A stretch of 64,000 nucleotides of DNA, taken from the NCBI GenBank assembly GCA_014860225.1, contig JACZKE010000052.1, positions 186,001-250,000 on the forward strand, written 5' to 3'. A program made the translations under genes and the position numbers. The notes under the pieces are model-generated. The model was not told where the DNA came from and did no database searches. It saw only the letters and a list, made by a program, of their open reading frames with translations. Shown in pieces: positions 46,688 to 57,073 of this stretch; positions within the stretch are counted from its first letter, which is position 1; every line of letters starts with the position of its first letter. The DNA comes from Desulfuromonadales bacterium (GTDB taxonomy: Bacteria > Desulfobacterota > Desulfuromonadia > Desulfuromonadales > BM103).

Positions 46688-47488
46688 GTGCCAGAAAGAG
46701 CCATTGGTGTCTTTGATTCAGGAGTAGGCGGATTGACCGTCCTGCGGGAACTGCGTCACCAGATTCCTGACGAACCACTTGTTTACCTGGGTGATACAGC
46801 ACGCGTACCTTACGGTACAAAGAGCTCGCCGACCGTGCTGCGTTACGCACACGAGGCCGCACGTTTTCTGCTTGCCCAGCGGGTCAAGCTGCTGGTTATC
46901 GCATGCAATACCGCTTCAGCTGTTGCTCTTGACGATCTCGCGAAGCACTACCAGGTGCCGGTGGTCGGTGTAATTGAACCAGGCGCCCGACGAGCACTGG
47001 AAATCACTTGCAACGGCCGAATAGGAGTGATCGGTACTGAAGGGACGATACGCAGTGGCGCTTACGAGCGTGCTCTGCGGGCGGGCAGGCCGGATATCGT
47101 AGTGCATGTTGCAGCATGTCCGCTCTTTGTGCCGCTTGCTGAAGAAGGCTGGGCCTGCCATGAGGTTGCTCGTCTGGCTGCCAGGGAATACCTTGCGCCT
47201 CTTCTCGAGGCGGGCATCGATACCCTGGTGCTCGGCTGTACCCATTATCCGTTGCTTAAACTAATGCTGCAGGAGGTTGTCGGCCCGGCTGTTCAACTTG
47301 TCGACTCCGCACAGGAAACGGCCAAGGTCGTTGCCGCACGGCTCAATGAGCATCAGTTGCTGCGTCAGACAGCAGCTGTTCTGTATCCACGTTATTTTGT
47401 AACCGACATCCCCGATCGCTTCGAGCGGGTCGGCGGCGCCTTTCTTGGTGAAGAGCTGCAAGGGGTTACCACGGTCAGTCTGGATTGA
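46688..47488 (+). CDS. murI: glutamate racemase
   Basis: 266 residues, full length. Signature motifs: GVFDSGVGGLTVLREL, ACNTASA with catalytic Cys73 and GCTHYPLL with catalytic Cys184. It makes D-glutamate for peptidoglycan. GTG start at 46688. It is followed directly by the GerMN-domain gene and metH, forming a three-gene run. Confidence 0.95.
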   Translation: MPERAIGVFDSGVGGLTVLRELRHQIPDEPLVYLGDTARVPYGTKSSPTVLRYAHEAARFLLAQRVKLLVIACNTASAVALDDLAKHYQVPVVGVIEPGARRALEITCNGRIGVIGTEGTIRSGAYERALRAGRPDIVVHVAACPLFVPLAEEGWACHEVARLAAREYLAPLLEAGIDTLVLGCTHYPLLKLMLQEVVGPAVQLVDSAQETAKVVAARLNEHQLLRQTAAVLYPRYFVTDIPDRFERVGGAFLGEELQGVTTVSLD

Positions 47489-47490
47489 AT

Positions 47491-48138
47491 ATGCCCAAGT
47501 CTTATCACGAACCAAATAAATTAAAACAGCAGTCATGGCGAAAACCCCTGATTCTCTGGGGCAGCCTTGTTGTACTGCTGTTCTGCGTCGGTCTGGTTGT
47601 CGGCTATTTGAAAACCAGAGAAATTCCCGGGATATCGACGGTTGTCGAGGAGATGGCGTCGCAGCAGAACCGGGAGATGATTCTCTACTTTGCATCAACT
47701 GATGGCCAGGCTCTGGTCGCAGAAACGCGCATGGTCAAGGAATGCCAACGCGACGAAGATTGTCTCCGTGATATTGTCGAGGCTCTGATCGCCGGACCGC
47801 AAAGCGGTCTTGTACCGATTCTGCCTGCAGAGGTCGCGCTGCATGAGATCACTGTTGCCGACAGTCTGGTCAGCGTAGATTTCAGCCGGGAGCTGATCAC
47901 CGCGCATCCGGGCGGCACTCAGAGTGAGCTGCTTACCATCTACGCTCTGGCCGATACTTTGACGGTTAATTTCCCGCATCTCCGCCAGGTGCGGATTCTG
48001 GTGAACGGAGCATCGGTAACCACCCTTAAAGGGCATGTCGACCTGCGCCAGCCGATCAACCCGGATTTCAGTCTGGTAGAAGAAGGGTTGGCTCCAACCG
48101 GCAAAATGATCAGCCTGCCTGAAGGAAGGGACGAGTGA
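47491..48138 (+). CDS. GerMN-domain membrane-anchored protein
   Basis: 215 residues from the ATG at 47491. One N-terminal membrane helix (~20-41) is followed by an extracytoplasmic GerMN domain (~60-185: ILYFASTDGQALVAETR, DIVEALIAGP, VSVDFSRELI, and RILVNG). GerMN domains occur in sporulation proteins and in non-sporulating bacteria near cell-wall genes. The adjacency to murI suggests a role in envelope or peptidoglycan maintenance, which is an inference. It overlaps metH by four bases. Confidence 0.8.
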   Translation: MPKSYHEPNKLKQQSWRKPLILWGSLVVLLFCVGLVVGYLKTREIPGISTVVEEMASQQNREMILYFASTDGQALVAETRMVKECQRDEDCLRDIVEALIAGPQSGLVPILPAEVALHEITVADSLVSVDFSRELITAHPGGTQSELLTIYALADTLTVNFPHLRQVRILVNGASVTTLKGHVDLRQPINPDFSLVEEGLAPTGKMISLPEGRDE

Positions 48139-50537
48139 CCGATTTCCGAACAGCGATCGGTGCACGGGTACTTATTCTCGACGGCGCCATGGGTACCCTG
48201 CTTCAGGAGCGGGGGATGTCTGCGGGTGGCTGTCCAGAAGAGATGAACCGGGTAGCACCTGATGTCGTCACCGGTATCCATGCCGAATATGCTGAGGCCG
48301 GGGCTGATATCCTGGTCGCCAACAGCTTTGGTGGGAATCGTGCCAAGCTGGCCCATTACGGACTGGCAGACGCGGTGGATGAACTAAATAGCTGTGCTGT
48401 AGAACTGGCTCGTCAAGCTGGTGGTGATCACGTCTTTGTCGGTGGTTCCGTAGGCCCCACCGGCCGCTTTGTTGAACCGATTGGCGACGCCGGCTTTGAT
48501 GAGATGGTCGTAATCTTCGCCGAGCAGATTTCAGCCCTGGCGGGTGCAGGAGCTGATCTGATTTCTTTTGAGACCTTCCTCGATATCCGTGAGCTGCGTG
48601 CCGGAATTATTGCCTGCCGCGATGTCTGTGATTTGCCGATCATCGCCCAGATGACCTTTGATGACGCTGGCCGTACGGTACTCGGTACCCCCCCGGCCGC
48701 TGCCGCGGTCACCCTGGATGCCTTGCAGGTTGATGTGATCGGCAGCAACTGCGGACTCGGCATCGATGGTATCCATGATGTGCTTGTGCAGATGCGCAAA
48801 GTCACGCCGCGGCCATTGATCGCCCAGGCCAATGCCGGCTTGCCGATACTTAAAGACGGTCAGACCCTCTTTCCCGGGACCCCTGCAGAGATGGCTGCTT
48901 ACCATGAACGCCTGCTTGCTCTCGGCGTGCGGGTTATCGGCGGCTGCTGTGGAACGACTCCGAACCATATCCGCGCTATGCGCATGGCGCTGGGCAGCTT
49001 TTCCCAACATTGGGCGCCACCCGCCCGGCGAGGGTTTCTCTCCAGTCGGACGGGTGTGGCCGAGTTTGGTGGTGAAGCACCCTGTGCTCTGATCGGTGAA
49101 CGCATCAACCCCACCGGCAAGAAGGGCTACACGCAAGAGCTGCGTTCCGGCAAGACGGCATATGTACGTCGTGAAGCGGCAGCCCAGATCGCCGCTGGCG
49201 CCCATTTGCTTGATATCAATTGCGGGGCACCCGGGGTTGATGAAGCAGCAGCCCTGGAACGGGCCATCTATGCTGTCAGCGCTACCAGTATGGCTCCTCT
49301 GGTGATCGATACCACTGATCCGCTTGCCCTCGAGAGGGCTTTGAAGGCTGTAGACGGCAAGGTCTTGATCAACTCGGTCAATGGCGAAGCCCGGAGTCTT
49401 GAGCGCATCCTGCCACTCGCCCGCCGCTACGGCGCAGCGGTGATCGGCCTGACTCTCGATGAAGCCGGCATCCCTGAGACTGCCGAGGGGCGGGTCGTGA
49501 TTGCCCGGCGAATCCTCGACGCCGCTCTGGCCATGGGCTTGCCGGCGCAGGATCTGGTGGTAGACTGTCTGACCCTGACGGTTTCCGCAGAGCAGAAACG
49601 TGCGCTTGAAACCTTGCGTGCCTTGCGTCTGGTTCGCGATGAGCTCGGATTGGCCACCGCACTTGGCGTGAGCAACATATCCTTTGGTCTGCCGTCGCGG
49701 CCGGTGCTGTCCTCGGTGTTTTTTGCCATGGCTCTGGAAGCCGGTCTCAAAGCGGCCATTATCAACCCCGGCGATGAGCGGATGATGGATGCTTACCGCT
49801 CGGCACAGGTGCTGCTCTGCCAGGATGTTCGGGCCGAGAATTATATCGGCCATTATGCCGGACAGTCAGCCTCAGTCGCCGTGGTGGCAGGGCAGGATGG
49901 AACTCCACCGGAAATTCGCCAGCGTCTCGCGGCGGCAATTGTCGCCGGTGACAACGAAGGAATTGTGCCGTTGGTCAAGGCTGCCATGCAGGAGGGGTTA
50001 AACGCCATGGCCGTCAGCAACGAGGGGCTGCTGCCGGGGCTCGAAGAAGTTGGCCGCCGCTTTGCGGACAATCGCATCTTCTTGCCGCAAGTCATGCAGT
50101 CCGCTGCGACGATGCAGGCCGCTTTCGGTTACCTCAAGGAGAATTTCGCCGGGGAGAGTGGCCCTTCTCTGGGGCGCATTCTCATGGCCACGGTCGAGGG
50201 GGATATCCATGATATCGGCAAGAATATCGTATGCACCCTGCTGGAGAACCACGGCTTTGAGGTGATTGACCTCGGTAAAAACGTTCCGGCCGCCAGGATT
50301 CTCGAGGTGGCGCTGGAAAAAGATGTTGATGCCGTTGGCCTTTCAGCTCTGATGACCACTACTCTGCAGCAGATGGATGTGACTATAAGCAAACTCAGGG
50401 AGGCCGGGATCAAGGTCATTACCATGGTTGGCGGTGCCGTAGTCAGCCAGGACTACGCCGACAGCATCGGCGCCGACATCTATGCCAGGGATGCCCTTGA
50501 AGCTGTGGCCAAGGTCAAGGCAATTCTGGGGCATTGA
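48135..50537 (+). CDS. metH: cobalamin-dependent methionine synthase lacking the activation domain
   Basis: 800 residues with three of the four MetH modules. The homocysteine domain (~1-290) has DGAMGTLLQ, the zinc motif GCCGTTPNHIRAM and one upstream Cys. The methyltetrahydrofolate domain (~315-575) has GERINPTGKKGY and DINCGAPGVDE. The cobalamin cap and Rossmann domains (~590-800) have the DIHDIGKNI base-off His motif. The C-terminal SAM-binding reactivation domain (~350 residues in E. coli MetH) is absent; the gene stops cleanly with GAT-TGA context and no remnant follows. Many anaerobes use this short form with a separate reactivase. GTG start overlaps the GerMN gene. Confidence 0.93.
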   Translation: MTDFRTAIGARVLILDGAMGTLLQERGMSAGGCPEEMNRVAPDVVTGIHAEYAEAGADILVANSFGGNRAKLAHYGLADAVDELNSCAVELARQAGGDHVFVGGSVGPTGRFVEPIGDAGFDEMVVIFAEQISALAGAGADLISFETFLDIRELRAGIIACRDVCDLPIIAQMTFDDAGRTVLGTPPAAAAVTLDALQVDVIGSNCGLGIDGIHDVLVQMRKVTPRPLIAQANAGLPILKDGQTLFPGTPAEMAAYHERLLALGVRVIGGCCGTTPNHIRAMRMALGSFSQHWAPPARRGFLSSRTGVAEFGGEAPCALIGERINPTGKKGYTQELRSGKTAYVRREAAAQIAAGAHLLDINCGAPGVDEAAALERAIYAVSATSMAPLVIDTTDPLALERALKAVDGKVLINSVNGEARSLERILPLARRYGAAVIGLTLDEAGIPETAEGRVVIARRILDAALAMGLPAQDLVVDCLTLTVSAEQKRALETLRALRLVRDELGLATALGVSNISFGLPSRPVLSSVFFAMALEAGLKAAIINPGDERMMDAYRSAQVLLCQDVRAENYIGHYAGQSASVAVVAGQDGTPPEIRQRLAAAIVAGDNEGIVPLVKAAMQEGLNAMAVSNEGLLPGLEEVGRRFADNRIFLPQVMQSAATMQAAFGYLKENFAGESGPSLGRILMATVEGDIHDIGKNIVCTLLENHGFEVIDLGKNVPAARILEVALEKDVDAVGLSALMTTTLQQMDVTISKLREAGIKVITMVGGAVVSQDYADSIGADIYARDALEAVAKVKAILGH

Positions 50538-50597
50538 CGCGCTGACTTGCGCTGGGTTTGTGCCTGTGACAGAATAACGGGATTAATGGCTGGAAGG

Positions 50598-50756
50598 CAA
50601 AAAGCGTAACGCAAAGAGAATCAAAAGTTTTTTAAGGTATTAACACCAGTCTTTTTTGCCGTTTTTCTTTGCGTCTTGCTTAACCTCTTTGTGCCTTGAG
50701 TGAGCGTAGCGAACGGGCGTTAAAAGTCTGGCTTGTCCTTTGCCTTACGCTTTTTG
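50598..50756. repeat. 159 bp inverted-repeat element
   Basis: CAAAAAGCGTAACGCAAAG (50598-50616) and CTTTGCCTTACGCTTTTTG (50738-50756) are inverted repeats with 18 of 19 matches. The interior holds further CTTTGCG motifs and no reading frame. A related sequence (CGCAAAGCCGCAAGGAG) lies near 63746. Between metH and the next gene. Confidence 0.6.
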
Positions 50757-50806
50757 TTTTTGTCGCAGCTTTGATTATTTCTTGAAGAGTACGGAGAACG
50801 AAGCAG

Positions 50807-51355
50807 ATGGTCGTCGGCTTCAACCATAACTTCCGCTATAAGGGCGAAGTCTATCACATTCAGACCGAGGACAGCGGGGTCAAAAACCCCAATATTGTCA
50901 CTCTGCTCTATCAGGGCGGGACGATCCTTGCCTCAAAGAAAACTTCTTATGCCGACATCACCAGAGTTGACAATCTGGACCAGGTTGTCGAGGAATTGAT
51001 GAAGGAACAGCACAAGGGGATGCTGCGCAATCTCAAGACCGGCGAATTCGATGCAGTGATTGAACGCTTCCAGTCGGCAAGGAACCAGAAGTCACAGATT
51101 CCGAAGTTTGAGAAGATCAGTGCCCCCTTGAAAGAAGTGACGCCGGCTGCCGTGAAATCTGTTGTGCTGGAGACTCCGCCTGCACCACCTGCCGATGCCC
51201 AGGTTGCCCAGGTTGCCCCGGTTGCCGCACCGAAGCCTGAGCTGCAAGCCGAGCCCAGAACACTGCCGCCCGCAGCGGTAAAGCCGTCTTCTTCAACCAT
51301 CGAATTCAGCCTGGACGAAGTCATTCTCTCTTACCTGATGGGGGATGACAAGTGA
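50807..51355 (+). CDS. conserved protein of unknown function with Pro/Ala-rich linker
   Basis: 182 residues. The N-terminal ~75 residues form a compact domain (FNHNFRYKGEVYHIQTEDSG, TLLYQGGTILASKKTSYADI). The middle is basic and the second half a Pro/Ala/Val-rich linker (~118-165) that ends in an acidic helix (EFSLDEVILSYLMGDD). I recognise the N-terminal domain only as one of the conserved unknowns of Deltaproteobacteria-like genomes. No signal peptide. It leads a same-direction set with a pseudopilin-like gene and a two-component pair. Confidence 0.65.
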   Translation: MVVGFNHNFRYKGEVYHIQTEDSGVKNPNIVTLLYQGGTILASKKTSYADITRVDNLDQVVEELMKEQHKGMLRNLKTGEFDAVIERFQSARNQKSQIPKFEKISAPLKEVTPAAVKSVVLETPPAPPADAQVAQVAPVAAPKPELQAEPRTLPPAAVKPSSSTIEFSLDEVILSYLMGDDK

Positions 51356-51420
51356 GGCTGTGATGATGAAACCGTGATGATGACCGGCCTTTTTGTAAGG
51401 ATTTTTAAAACGGTTGTCTT

Positions 51421-52068
51421 ATGAAAGCCTCTACAAAAGATAAGCAGCGTGGTGCTATTCTAATGCTGCTCCTGGTGATGGTCGTGGTTTTGGGGTTGGC
51501 GGCCAGTATGGCCGGACAATCCTGGCGTACTACTATGCAGAGGGCTCGGGAGGTTGAACTTCTCTGGCGTGGCCAGCAGTATCAGCAGGCGGTCGCCAGT
51601 TACTATGCAATCAAGCGTGGCCCGCAAATGTTTCCGGCCAAGCTCGAGGATCTGCTGCGCGATCCGCGTTTTCCGAATGTGGTCAGGCATCTGCGCAAGC
51701 CCTACAATGATCCGATGACCGGTGAAGAACTGGAACTGATTACCGATCCAGGCCAACGGATCATTGGTGTACGCAGCAGCAGTGATCTGGAACCTTTCCA
51801 GCAGGACGGTTTCCCCGAGGAACTGGACATACTGCGAGGCAAGAGTTCCTATCATGAGTGGGAGTTTGTCTATAAACCACCGACAGCGTCCAGGCGTACT
51901 GGCCAAGCGGTATCGCAACCGCCTGTCTCAGGAGGATCGTCACTTGGAACTCCAGGCCAGCCATTTGAGGGTGGTCAAGACACTATACAGATGCCTGCCG
52001 CGCGCAAGCCGTTTGAAGGGGGCCAAACCCCTCTACAGATGCCTGGCGCACGCAGGTCATCACCCTGA
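51421..52068 (+). CDS. type II secretion pseudopilin-like protein with C-terminal tandem repeat
   Basis: 215 residues. The N-terminus DKQRGAILMLLLVMVVVLGLAA looks like a prepilin leader and hydrophobic helix, cleaved after Gly11, but Glu5 of the mature protein is replaced by a hydrophobic residue, as in some minor pseudopilins. A globular domain to ~145 contains DPMTGEELELITD, as in GspG-like proteins. The last 35 residues are two copies of a 16-residue unit, PFEGGQxxxQMPxARx, also visible as a ~48 base DNA repeat. No other secretion gene is in the window. Confidence 0.7.
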   Translation: MKASTKDKQRGAILMLLLVMVVVLGLAASMAGQSWRTTMQRAREVELLWRGQQYQQAVASYYAIKRGPQMFPAKLEDLLRDPRFPNVVRHLRKPYNDPMTGEELELITDPGQRIIGVRSSSDLEPFQQDGFPEELDILRGKSSYHEWEFVYKPPTASRRTGQAVSQPPVSGGSSLGTPGQPFEGGQDTIQMPAARKPFEGGQTPLQMPGARRSSP

Positions 52069-52080
52069 GTAAGGACAATC

Positions 52081-53572
<1,492 letters not shown>

Positions 53573-53580
<8 letters not shown>

Positions 53581-54946
53581 TACGAGAATATTGGTCGTCG
53601 ACGATGAACATTTAATTCGCTGGTCGCTCGAGCAGTCCCTGAAAAAACAGGGCTACGAGGTCACGACAGCCGCCAGTGGCGAGGATGCCCTGCGGCTGGT
53701 TCAGGAAGACGCCCCGGAGTTGATGCTGCTTGATATCCAACTGCCTGGCATGAACGGGTTGGAGGTGCTGGAAAAGGTCAAGGAGATCGACAGCGAAATC
53801 CTCGTGATCATGGTCACGGCTCTCGGTGTGCTTGAGACTGCTGTTAAAGCAATGCGCCTCGGCGCGTATGATTATATCAACAAGCCGTTCAATCTCGACG
53901 AGTTGTCGATTATTGTCAGAAAGGCCCTGGAGACCCGGCAACTCCGCAAGGAAGTTGCCCACCTGCGCTCTGCCCAGGAAAGCAAGTTCGGTATTAAAAA
54001 CATAATCGGTGACAGCCGCCATATGAAGCAGGTCCTCGATATGGTGCGCAAGGTTGCCAAGAGCGACGCCAGCACTGTTCTGATCCAGGGTGAGAGTGGC
54101 ACCGGCAAAGAGCTGATCGCCCGGGCCATTCATATGGAGAGTGCCCGCAGCGACAAGCCTTTCATGGCCATCAACTGTGCTGCTGTGCCGGAAACCCTGC
54201 TAGAAAGTGAATTGATGGGGCATGAAAAAGGCGCCTTCACCGATGCCAAGGTTCAGAAACGAGGACTTTTTGAAATAGCTGATGGCGGCACCCTCTTCCT
54301 CGATGAGATCGGTGATATGGAGCTGGGAATGCAGGCCAAGCTGCTGCGTGTCCTTGAAGAGCGCACCTTCCGCCGGGTTGGTGGTACCAAGGAGATCCCC
54401 GTCGATGTCCGCATCGTATCCGCGACCAACCAGGAGCTGCTCAAAAAGATTGCGGATAAGACCTTTCGCAACGATCTTTACTATCGCCTGCAGGTGATAC
54501 CGATCTACCTGCCGTCTCTACGAGAACGTCGCGAAGACATCATGCCGCTGGTTGAGTTCTTCATCCGGCATTACAACAAGGAATTCGGCAAGACCGTTTC
54601 CGGCGTTTCCAAGATGGCCTGTAAATTTCTCGAAGAATACGAATGGCCTGGCAACGTGCGTGAACTGCGTAATATTATCGAACGGGCGATTATCCTTGAA
54701 AACGAAGATACGCTTATGCTCGAACATCTCCCCCGTGAATTGATCTCGAAGACCGGCGACATCGCGTCCGGGCCGATGAACCTGCGGATTCCACCTGAAG
54801 GGATCGATATCGAGGATGTCGAGCGGGAGTTGATCCGCCAGTCTCTGGAGATCGCCGAGGGCAACCAGTCGAAGGCGGCCAAGAAACTCAACCTCGGCAT
54901 TGACGCCTTTCGCTATCGGATGAAGAAATTCGGATTCCTGAGTTAG
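53573..54946 (+). CDS. NtrC-family sigma-54 response regulator
   Basis: 457 residues: receiver domain (1-120) with Asp54 in LMLLDIQLPG, AAA+ domain (~140-380) with Walker A GESGTGKE and Walker B GGTLFLDEIGD, and a C-terminal Fis-type HTH (GNQSKAAKKLNLGIDAFRYRMKKFG). The sigma-54 loop reads GAFTDA instead of GAFTGA, a variant also found in active family members. It is the partner of the overlapping haem-motif kinase and should activate sigma-54 promoters in response to it. Targets unknown. GTG start inside the end of the kinase gene. Confidence 0.92.
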
Positions 54947-55112
54947 TTTTCGTCGGGAAACGGCCATTTCCGGCAATCTTTGCGTCAATCCGTGGATTTG
55001 ATTTTAAGACGTAAAGGACTACGCCTCCGCTCAAATCAAGAATATTCAAGCAGATCCGTTGCGTTCAGGCAACGTGTCTGGGCTACTCACACCGCTCACC
55101 CGAAAACTATCC
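54945..55112 (+). repeat. 177 bp-family dispersed repeat, copy F (diverged)
   Basis: Begins in the TAG stop codon of the sigma-54 regulator gene. The left ~85 bases match the family (AGTTTTCGTCGGGAAACGGC, TGCGTCAATC, CTACGCCTCCGCTCAAATC). The right half is decayed apart from a CCGAAAACTATCC end. Confidence 0.75.
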
Positions 55113-55172
55113 ATCTGACCACCATCTCTGAGTTGATGCTAAGGTTGCAATAAACAGTGCCCGGGCATCGCT

Positions 55173-56555
55173 TTAGTCGACCCTGATCCCCAGTTTTTCC
55201 AACTCTAGGCGAAGGGCTTGCTGAGCTTCCGGTTCGCCGTGTACCAGACGGACATGGCGGGGGCGTTTGCGCATGCGTTTGATGAAGTTGACCAGGTTTT
55301 TCTGGTCGGCGTGGGCAGAGTAGCCGGAGATGGTGTGGATGCGGGCACGGATGTCGTAGCGTTGACCATCGAGTGTGACATAGCCGCCTTTCGGGCCGTA
55401 CTGCTGGATGTCGCGACCGGGTGTGCCGGCTGCCTGGTAGCCACTGAACAGAATGTCGGTCCGGGAATCGTTGATCATGGCTTTCAGGTAATTGACGATG
55501 CGACCGCCGCTGCACATGCCGGAGGCAGCGATAACGATACAGGGCCGTGCCTTGCGGCGCAGGTAGTCGACAGCGTGCAGATGGTCTTGATGATTGTCGA
55601 TAGTGGTCAGCTGCTCGAAGGCAAGTGGTTTGCGACCGCGTTTCAGTTTGCTGCGTGCTTCGGCATCCCAGGAGGGTTGCAACTGTCGATAGAGAGCCGT
55701 AAATCGACTAGCGAGTGGTGAGTCAAGGATAACCTCCAAGTCTTCCCATGGCAGTTTGAGTGCAGCAAAACGATGCTGGTTGCGGTGAATCAGCTCTTCG
55801 ATTTCGTAAAGCAGTTCCTGAGTGCGGCCGATGCTGAAGGCAGGAATGAGGATGACGCCTCGGTCCTGCAGAGCCAGTTCAATGAGCTGTTGCAGCTTTT
55901 CCTTGCGTGCACTGCGGCCTTCGTGCAACCGGTCGCCGTAAGTGCTTTCCAATATCACCAGGTCGGCTCCATACGGCGATCCGGGTGCTGGCAACAGCGG
56001 CGCGTGGGGTGCACCGAGATCGCCTGAAAAAAGAATGCTTTGGGACGGGCCAACACGGTCTTTGCTCCGACATTCCAGGTAGGCGGAGCCAAGGATATGC
56101 CCCGCTGGCTGAAGGCGGATTTTCAGTTCATCGCTGCTGTTCGTCCGAATGGGGTGCCATTTTCCGTAAGCAAGCGGATACAGTTGCCTGGACAAGAACT
56201 TGAGGAACTGCTCTATCTGGCGCCGATCTCGTGTGAAGTTGATGTGCAGGGCGTCTTCCAACACGGTGGGCAGAAGCAGGGCCGAGGCCTGACTGCAAAA
56301 GATCGGTCCTTTGTAGCCGGCGGCCAGCAAGTAAGGAAGCCGGCCGACATGATCGATGTGGACATGGGTGAGAACCAGGCCGCAGAGATGATCGATGGCA
56401 AAGTTGATCTCTAGCGACGTGCCGGCTTCGTTGCCTTGAAAGAGCCCGCAATCAACCAGCAGGCCGCTGCCGTCTGGAAGGCGAAGTTCATGACATGAGC
56501 CTGTGACGCTGTGGCGGGCGCCGTGGTGGATAAGATTGACTTCTGTGATTGACAT
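55173..56555 (-). CDS. metallo-beta-lactamase / beta-CASP RNase-like protein
   Basis: 460 residues. The MBL metal motif is HVHIDH (64-69), with downstream acidic and His ligands. A beta-CASP insert (AFSIGRTQELLYEI, ASGMCSGGRIVNYL) and the C-terminal motif SGYSAHADQ define the CPSF73-like group, called MBL-fold RNA specificity factors. It likely processes RNA in the cytoplasm; the substrate is unknown. The gene is monocistronic. Confidence 0.9.
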   Translation of the reverse strand: MSITEVNLIHHGARHSVTGSCHELRLPDGSGLLVDCGLFQGNEAGTSLEINFAIDHLCGLVLTHVHIDHVGRLPYLLAAGYKGPIFCSQASALLLPTVLEDALHINFTRDRRQIEQFLKFLSRQLYPLAYGKWHPIRTNSSDELKIRLQPAGHILGSAYLECRSKDRVGPSQSILFSGDLGAPHAPLLPAPGSPYGADLVILESTYGDRLHEGRSARKEKLQQLIELALQDRGVILIPAFSIGRTQELLYEIEELIHRNQHRFAALKLPWEDLEVILDSPLASRFTALYRQLQPSWDAEARSKLKRGRKPLAFEQLTTIDNHQDHLHAVDYLRRKARPCIVIAASGMCSGGRIVNYLKAMINDSRTDILFSGYQAAGTPGRDIQQYGPKGGYVTLDGQRYDIRARIHTISGYSAHADQKNLVNFIKRMRKRPRHVRLVHGEPEAQQALRLELEKLGIRVD

Positions 56556-57073
56556 GAGATCGTCCTGAAAGAGGCCTGGTAACCGATGGCGGAGGTTCAG
56601 CCGTGCGGGTTTTCTGTTCTTTGTGGTTTTATGATTGAGAGAGATGTTAGATGAAGTACAGTAAATTTACTATAAATGAATGATTCTGATGTATTGCCAG
56701 CGTTCTGACGTCTGCATCGGCAAAGCCTGCGATAAATCTTATCGAGGCTGCCTGTAAGATACATTAAGCCCGGGCGCATCATCTGGAAAAACCAAAAAGC
56801 ACATGCAACAGAGCGAATAGAATCGTGTACGCCAGCAGATTCCCGAACCATATTCCAGATTCTTTAAGTTTCCGCAGTCGCACACAAACATGCTGGAAAG
56901 ATTTTTTATTGAGGGAATTAACGGGGGAATTATAATTGCCGTTGTGCTGTAAAAGTAGTTGACCTTTGTTACTCTTTATTGCTTTTCTGTCAGGGACAGT
57001 TCTTTTGCTTTTCTGCCCCTTCTTTTCAACTCGCCGCCGGTTCCGGGATAGTCCGGCAGTCTCCTGAAAGCAG
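56556..57073. other. 518-base intergenic region with no gene seen
   Basis: Lies between the divergent MBL-fold (minus) and hydrolase (plus) genes, so it should contain both promoters. A perfect 12-base palindrome AGTAAATTTACT is at 56661-56672, about 105 bases upstream of the MBL gene start, and may be an operator. A minus-strand frame at 56779-57174 has a hydrophobic end but overlaps the hydrolase start and has no ribosome-binding site; it is not supported. Confidence 0.45.

Noticed and set aside
48531-49853. Minus-strand open frame of 440 codons opposite metH.
   Set aside because: Antisense shadow of a GC-rich gene with no recognisable motif.
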